A DNA stretch of 34,741 bases from Deltaproteobacteria bacterium (lineage in GTDB: Bacteria; Desulfobacterota; Desulfobacteria; Desulfobacterales; C00003060): NCBI GenBank assembly GCA_016930875.1, contig JAFGFW010000071.1, positions 1 through 34,741 of the forward strand. The letters are read 5' to 3'. Position 1 is the first letter of the stretch, and the number at the start of each line of letters is the position of its first letter. Below the pieces are notes generated by a model. The model was not told the DNA's origin, searched no databases, and saw nothing but the letters and a program-made list of their open reading frames with translations. Positions 32,725 to 34,741 of this stretch are shown here, one piece after another. Position numbers and translations under genes: made by a program.

Positions 32725-34302
32725 CTACCGTTTTCTGCGAACAACTCGCCTTCTTACCACTTTTCTCTTTTTCTTGGGTCTTGAGGAAGCAGCGGGCGAT
32801 TTGAGAGGTTCTTGATGTGTTGAAAGGCCCTGTTCCAAAGGCGCGTCCGATGTTTCGCCGTGAGGCTTCTGCTGGTACCAGCAGGTGGCCCTCGGGCATT
32901 TCAAGATTGTTTGTCCGGCCTTGTCAGTGGATTCAACCAAAAAAGGATTCCTGCACGAGGGACAGGTCAAATGGTACGGCTTTCCCCAGCTCACAAAAAC
33001 GCAGTCTTTGTTGGAGCATGCATAGAAGGATTTTCCCTTTGCGGTCTCTTGCTTTTTAATCCTGCCGGTTGAACAGAGTGGACAACTCATGGCCAGGTGT
33101 TGTTGAAAGGCCGCAATCCGTTCTTCCAGGGATTCATCGCTTATCAGAGGCTCGGGGGCAATCCCCGTCTTTGCTTGGGACTCTTCGGTTTGCAATGCTA
33201 TCTCAATCCGATCTCTTTCAGCGCCGGACGACTCTGGCTCCGGCTCTTGTGTGAATTCCTCTTGTTCAGGGTCCTCTAAAAGAGACGATGGCATTTCCTG
33301 TTCAGACGGCATCTCGTGAAGTGCTTCATCGGCAGGGAGCGCTGCCCCAGGCACATCATCTTGATCAGACACATCATCTTGATCGGAGTCGGGCTCCGGA
33401 GCAGTCTCTTGGGCTTCTTCCGGCAGTACTTCAGATGCGTCGCAGGAGTCTTCGGGTTTACCAGCAGGTGCTTTAGGCTCATCTTCGGCTGTTCCCGGCG
33501 CTTGAGACTGCTCTTCTTCGATTAGCCCGGCAGTGCTCTCTGCGGGCTGATCTCTCTTTGAGAAGAACTCTTTGATTTTAACCTGTTTTGTTTCTCCTGT
33601 TGACGTCAGTACCAGAGGCTGTCCGGCAGTCCGTGCGGGCCTGGCATGAGACCCTTTTTCTGCTCGTCGCTTGCGCAGCGTTTCTGACAGGGCAGACTTG
33701 AGCGCCTCTGTGGATTGACGAATCTCTTTTTGTTTTGTTGCTACTGCTTCTCCTTGTTCAGCAAACCCAGCCCCATGCATTCTTAGGGTTTGGTCAAATT
33801 GTGTGATGGCAGATTCAAGGTCCTTGCGGCCCGACAAGAACTCGTCAATGGTCTGAGCAAGGTAGGCAACGAGATTTAGCCCCGGCATTCCGGGAAAGGC
33901 CTGGTCGAGCAATCGGGCCGTGTCAATGGCAGGTTTTTTGGCCAATAGGCTGCCATCAGGGTCAATGCCAATATGTCCCTTTTCAATCATGCCTTGAATC
34001 TGAGTTTCAACCTCTTCGTCCGAATTCAGGCCCACGTCTTCCAAATCCTCAAGGAATGACTCGTATGTATAACGTTCCGGGGGATCGGTTGGAAAGGCTT
34101 GGATCTCACCTTCACGCTCTGCCAGGAGGACCAGACACGATATGGTGGCCAGGTTCAGAGGGAGCCCGCCGATACGGTGGCTGGTCCCAATGCCTTCTTC
34201 CATGTGCCGAGCTAACGTCTCATCAAACCGCGCTTTGACATCGTGTGGCGCAGGGTTGTGCCGTTGGATATCTTTTTCCATGGAGTGTGTCTTTTCTTTC
34301 AT
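32725..34302 (-). CDS. Zinc-ribbon protein with acidic middle and basic tail, unknown function
   Basis: A 525-residue protein that I do not recognise as a whole. Residues 1-200 are mainly helical (LPLNLATISCLVLLAEREGE, NLVAYLAQTIDEFLSGRKD). Residues 240-390 are highly acidic and low in complexity, with a direct repeat DQDDVSDQDDV. Residues 406-478 hold two topoisomerase-type zinc ribbons (cysteines 407/410/429/434 and 447/450/469/474). The last 18 residues are a basic tail (PKKKRKVVRRRVVRRKR). The ribbons and tail suggest nucleic-acid binding. The start is unsure: ATG 34302 and 34281 both lack a clear ribosome site. It lies between inverted 62-bp repeats. Confidence 0.7.
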   Translation of the reverse strand: MKEKTHSMEKDIQRHNPAPHDVKARFDETLARHMEEGIGTSHRIGGLPLNLATISCLVLLAEREGEIQAFPTDPPERYTYESFLEDLEDVGLNSDEEVETQIQGMIEKGHIGIDPDGSLLAKKPAIDTARLLDQAFPGMPGLNLVAYLAQTIDEFLSGRKDLESAITQFDQTLRMHGAGFAEQGEAVATKQKEIRQSTEALKSALSETLRKRRAEKGSHARPARTAGQPLVLTSTGETKQVKIKEFFSKRDQPAESTAGLIEEEQSQAPGTAEDEPKAPAGKPEDSCDASEVLPEEAQETAPEPDSDQDDVSDQDDVPGAALPADEALHEMPSEQEMPSSLLEDPEQEEFTQEPEPESSGAERDRIEIALQTEESQAKTGIAPEPLISDESLEERIAAFQQHLAMSCPLCSTGRIKKQETAKGKSFYACSNKDCVFVSWGKPYHLTCPSCRNPFLVESTDKAGQTILKCPRATCWYQQKPHGETSDAPLEQGLSTHQEPLKSPAASSRPKKKRKVVRRRVVRRKR

Positions 34303-34460
34303 AGGGTGTCAGTGCAATAATGCCATGCCCGATTAGGTCCGGCAGTGCCCGCTTTCCCGTCCGGTTGAGAATAGGTGTTCGTCGAATTCATGCCTGCAAA
34401 GAACATACCCATGTTAACGACTTGCAAGTAAAAATGAATCGGCTTGAACGGCCGCGCCTG

Positions 34461-34500
34461 TGTCATTTCGAACCCCGCCCAAGACGGGGCGAGAAATCTC
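34461..34500. repeat. TCATTTCGA...GAGAAATCTC palindromic element
   Basis: TGTCATTTCG is followed by CCCCG-N7-CGGGG and then GAGAAATCTC. A shorter relative begins at 6922 (TGTCATTTCGACC, then GGGAGAAAG). This kind of REP/BIME element is common between genes in Desulfobacterota. Confidence 0.6.
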
Positions 34501-34591
34501 ATCCTCAAAAAATGAACATCGAACATCGAACGTCCAATCGCTCGACCTTGAGGCTCTCGACAGGCATCGAATGTTGAATGGAAAAAAGAAA

Positions 34592-34631
34592 TGGTTCGAC
34601 GGGCTCACCATCCCGAGCTAGGTCGAGGGAC
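34592..34631. repeat. Degenerate partial copy of the 62-bp repeat
   Basis: GGTTCGACGGGCTCACCATC and then CCGAGCTAGGTCGAGGGAC align with the core of the 34671-34732 copy with a few changes and the same orientation, 80 bases away. It shows that the family varies and is not one recent duplication. Confidence 0.65.
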
Positions 34632-34670
34632 AGAAGAACTAATTAAGATTTTCTTTACGAGTATCAAAAC

Positions 34671-34732
34671 GGCCGTTCGACAGGCCGTTCGACAGGCTCA
34701 CGGTCCCGAGCCAAGTCGAGGGACTCACGGCC
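34671..34732 (-). repeat. 62-bp dispersed repeat, right copy
   Basis: It is the perfect inverted complement of 32510-32571 over all 62 positions. A/T-rich DNA lies inside it and further repeat-like sequence (CCTGAGCGGA) continues to the window edge, so the element may extend beyond. Confidence 0.85.
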
Positions 34733-34741
34733 CTGAGCGGA

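Larger units (their letters stand above)
34303..34741. other. Repeat-rich window end, no gene
   Basis: This stretch holds a TCATTTCGA-type element with a CCCCG/CGGGG hairpin (34461-34500), a degenerate copy of the 62-bp repeat core (34592-34631) and the exact 62-bp copy (34671-34732). No frame here has a ribosome site or recognisable product. No promoter for the zinc-ribbon gene was identified. Confidence 0.5.

Noticed and set aside
32510-34732. CRISPR or integron array
   Set aside because: The repeats are two inverted copies plus one degenerate copy, without regular spacers, attC cores, cas genes or an integrase.

Overview
The window reads as chromosomal DNA from a sulfate- or sulfite-reducing member of the Desulfobacterota (the former Deltaproteobacteria), probably an uncultured relative. 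The evidence is an intact dsrC with both C-terminal redox cysteines, the gene order RNA methyltransferase - rplS - rnhB - yraN - rsmI, and a large chemotaxis operon with extra receiver and HDOD genes. I saw no tRNA, rRNA, CRISPR array or phage genes.

Layout. Positions 1-6334, + strand, hold housekeeping genes: an RNA methyltransferase, rplS, rnhB, yraN, rsmI, an FmdB-type zinc-ribbon gene, pyrR, dsrC, a cold-shock gene and a cysteine-cluster (YkgJ-type) gene. A terminator-ended transcript, possibly a small RNA, lies just upstream of the cold-shock gene. Positions 6331-11287, - strand, hold def, an unrecognised two-gene pair (a protein ending in a LOG/SLOG-like nucleotide domain followed by a possible PIN-like protein), sixA and a yjbQ gene. 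Positions 11620-16325, + strand, hold a secreted double-PDZ protein, a second yjbQ, a GGDEF diguanylate cyclase, a MinD/FlhG-like ATPase, a NifX-like protein and an MltD-like lytic transglycosylase.

Positions 16322-28559, - strand, form one chemotaxis cluster. In transcription order it holds a thioredoxin-like gene, cheW, an MCP with a tandem helical sensor, a small cysteine protein, a receiver, cheD, an HDOD gene, cheY, cheB, cheA, cheR, a possible 28-codon ORF, and an unusual fusion of a receiver, a nitrate/sulfonate-type solute-binding domain and CheW. The cluster starts behind a near-consensus sigma-54 promoter set inside an 8-bp inverted repeat. Two GTCC/GGAC dyads lie about 100-130 bp further upstream, and the next gene is an NtrC-family activator (28798-30195). 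The apparent partner kinase of this activator (30203-31548) is broken in at least three places and abuts an IS630 transposase remnant.

Positions 32287-34741 hold one zinc-ribbon gene of unknown role between two inverted 62-bp copies of a dispersed repeat. Several repeat families fill the intergenic DNA: a 44-bp hairpin element with compensatory stem changes between its two copies, TCATTTCGA-type elements, degenerate 7-bp tandem tracts and the 62-bp element.

Working model (inference): the NtrC-type regulator and sigma-54 control a chemotaxis pathway that combines a membrane MCP with a cytoplasmic solute sensor wired directly into the CheA-CheW array. The strongest leads for something undescribed are that fusion protein, its promoter architecture, and the LOG/PIN-like gene pair.
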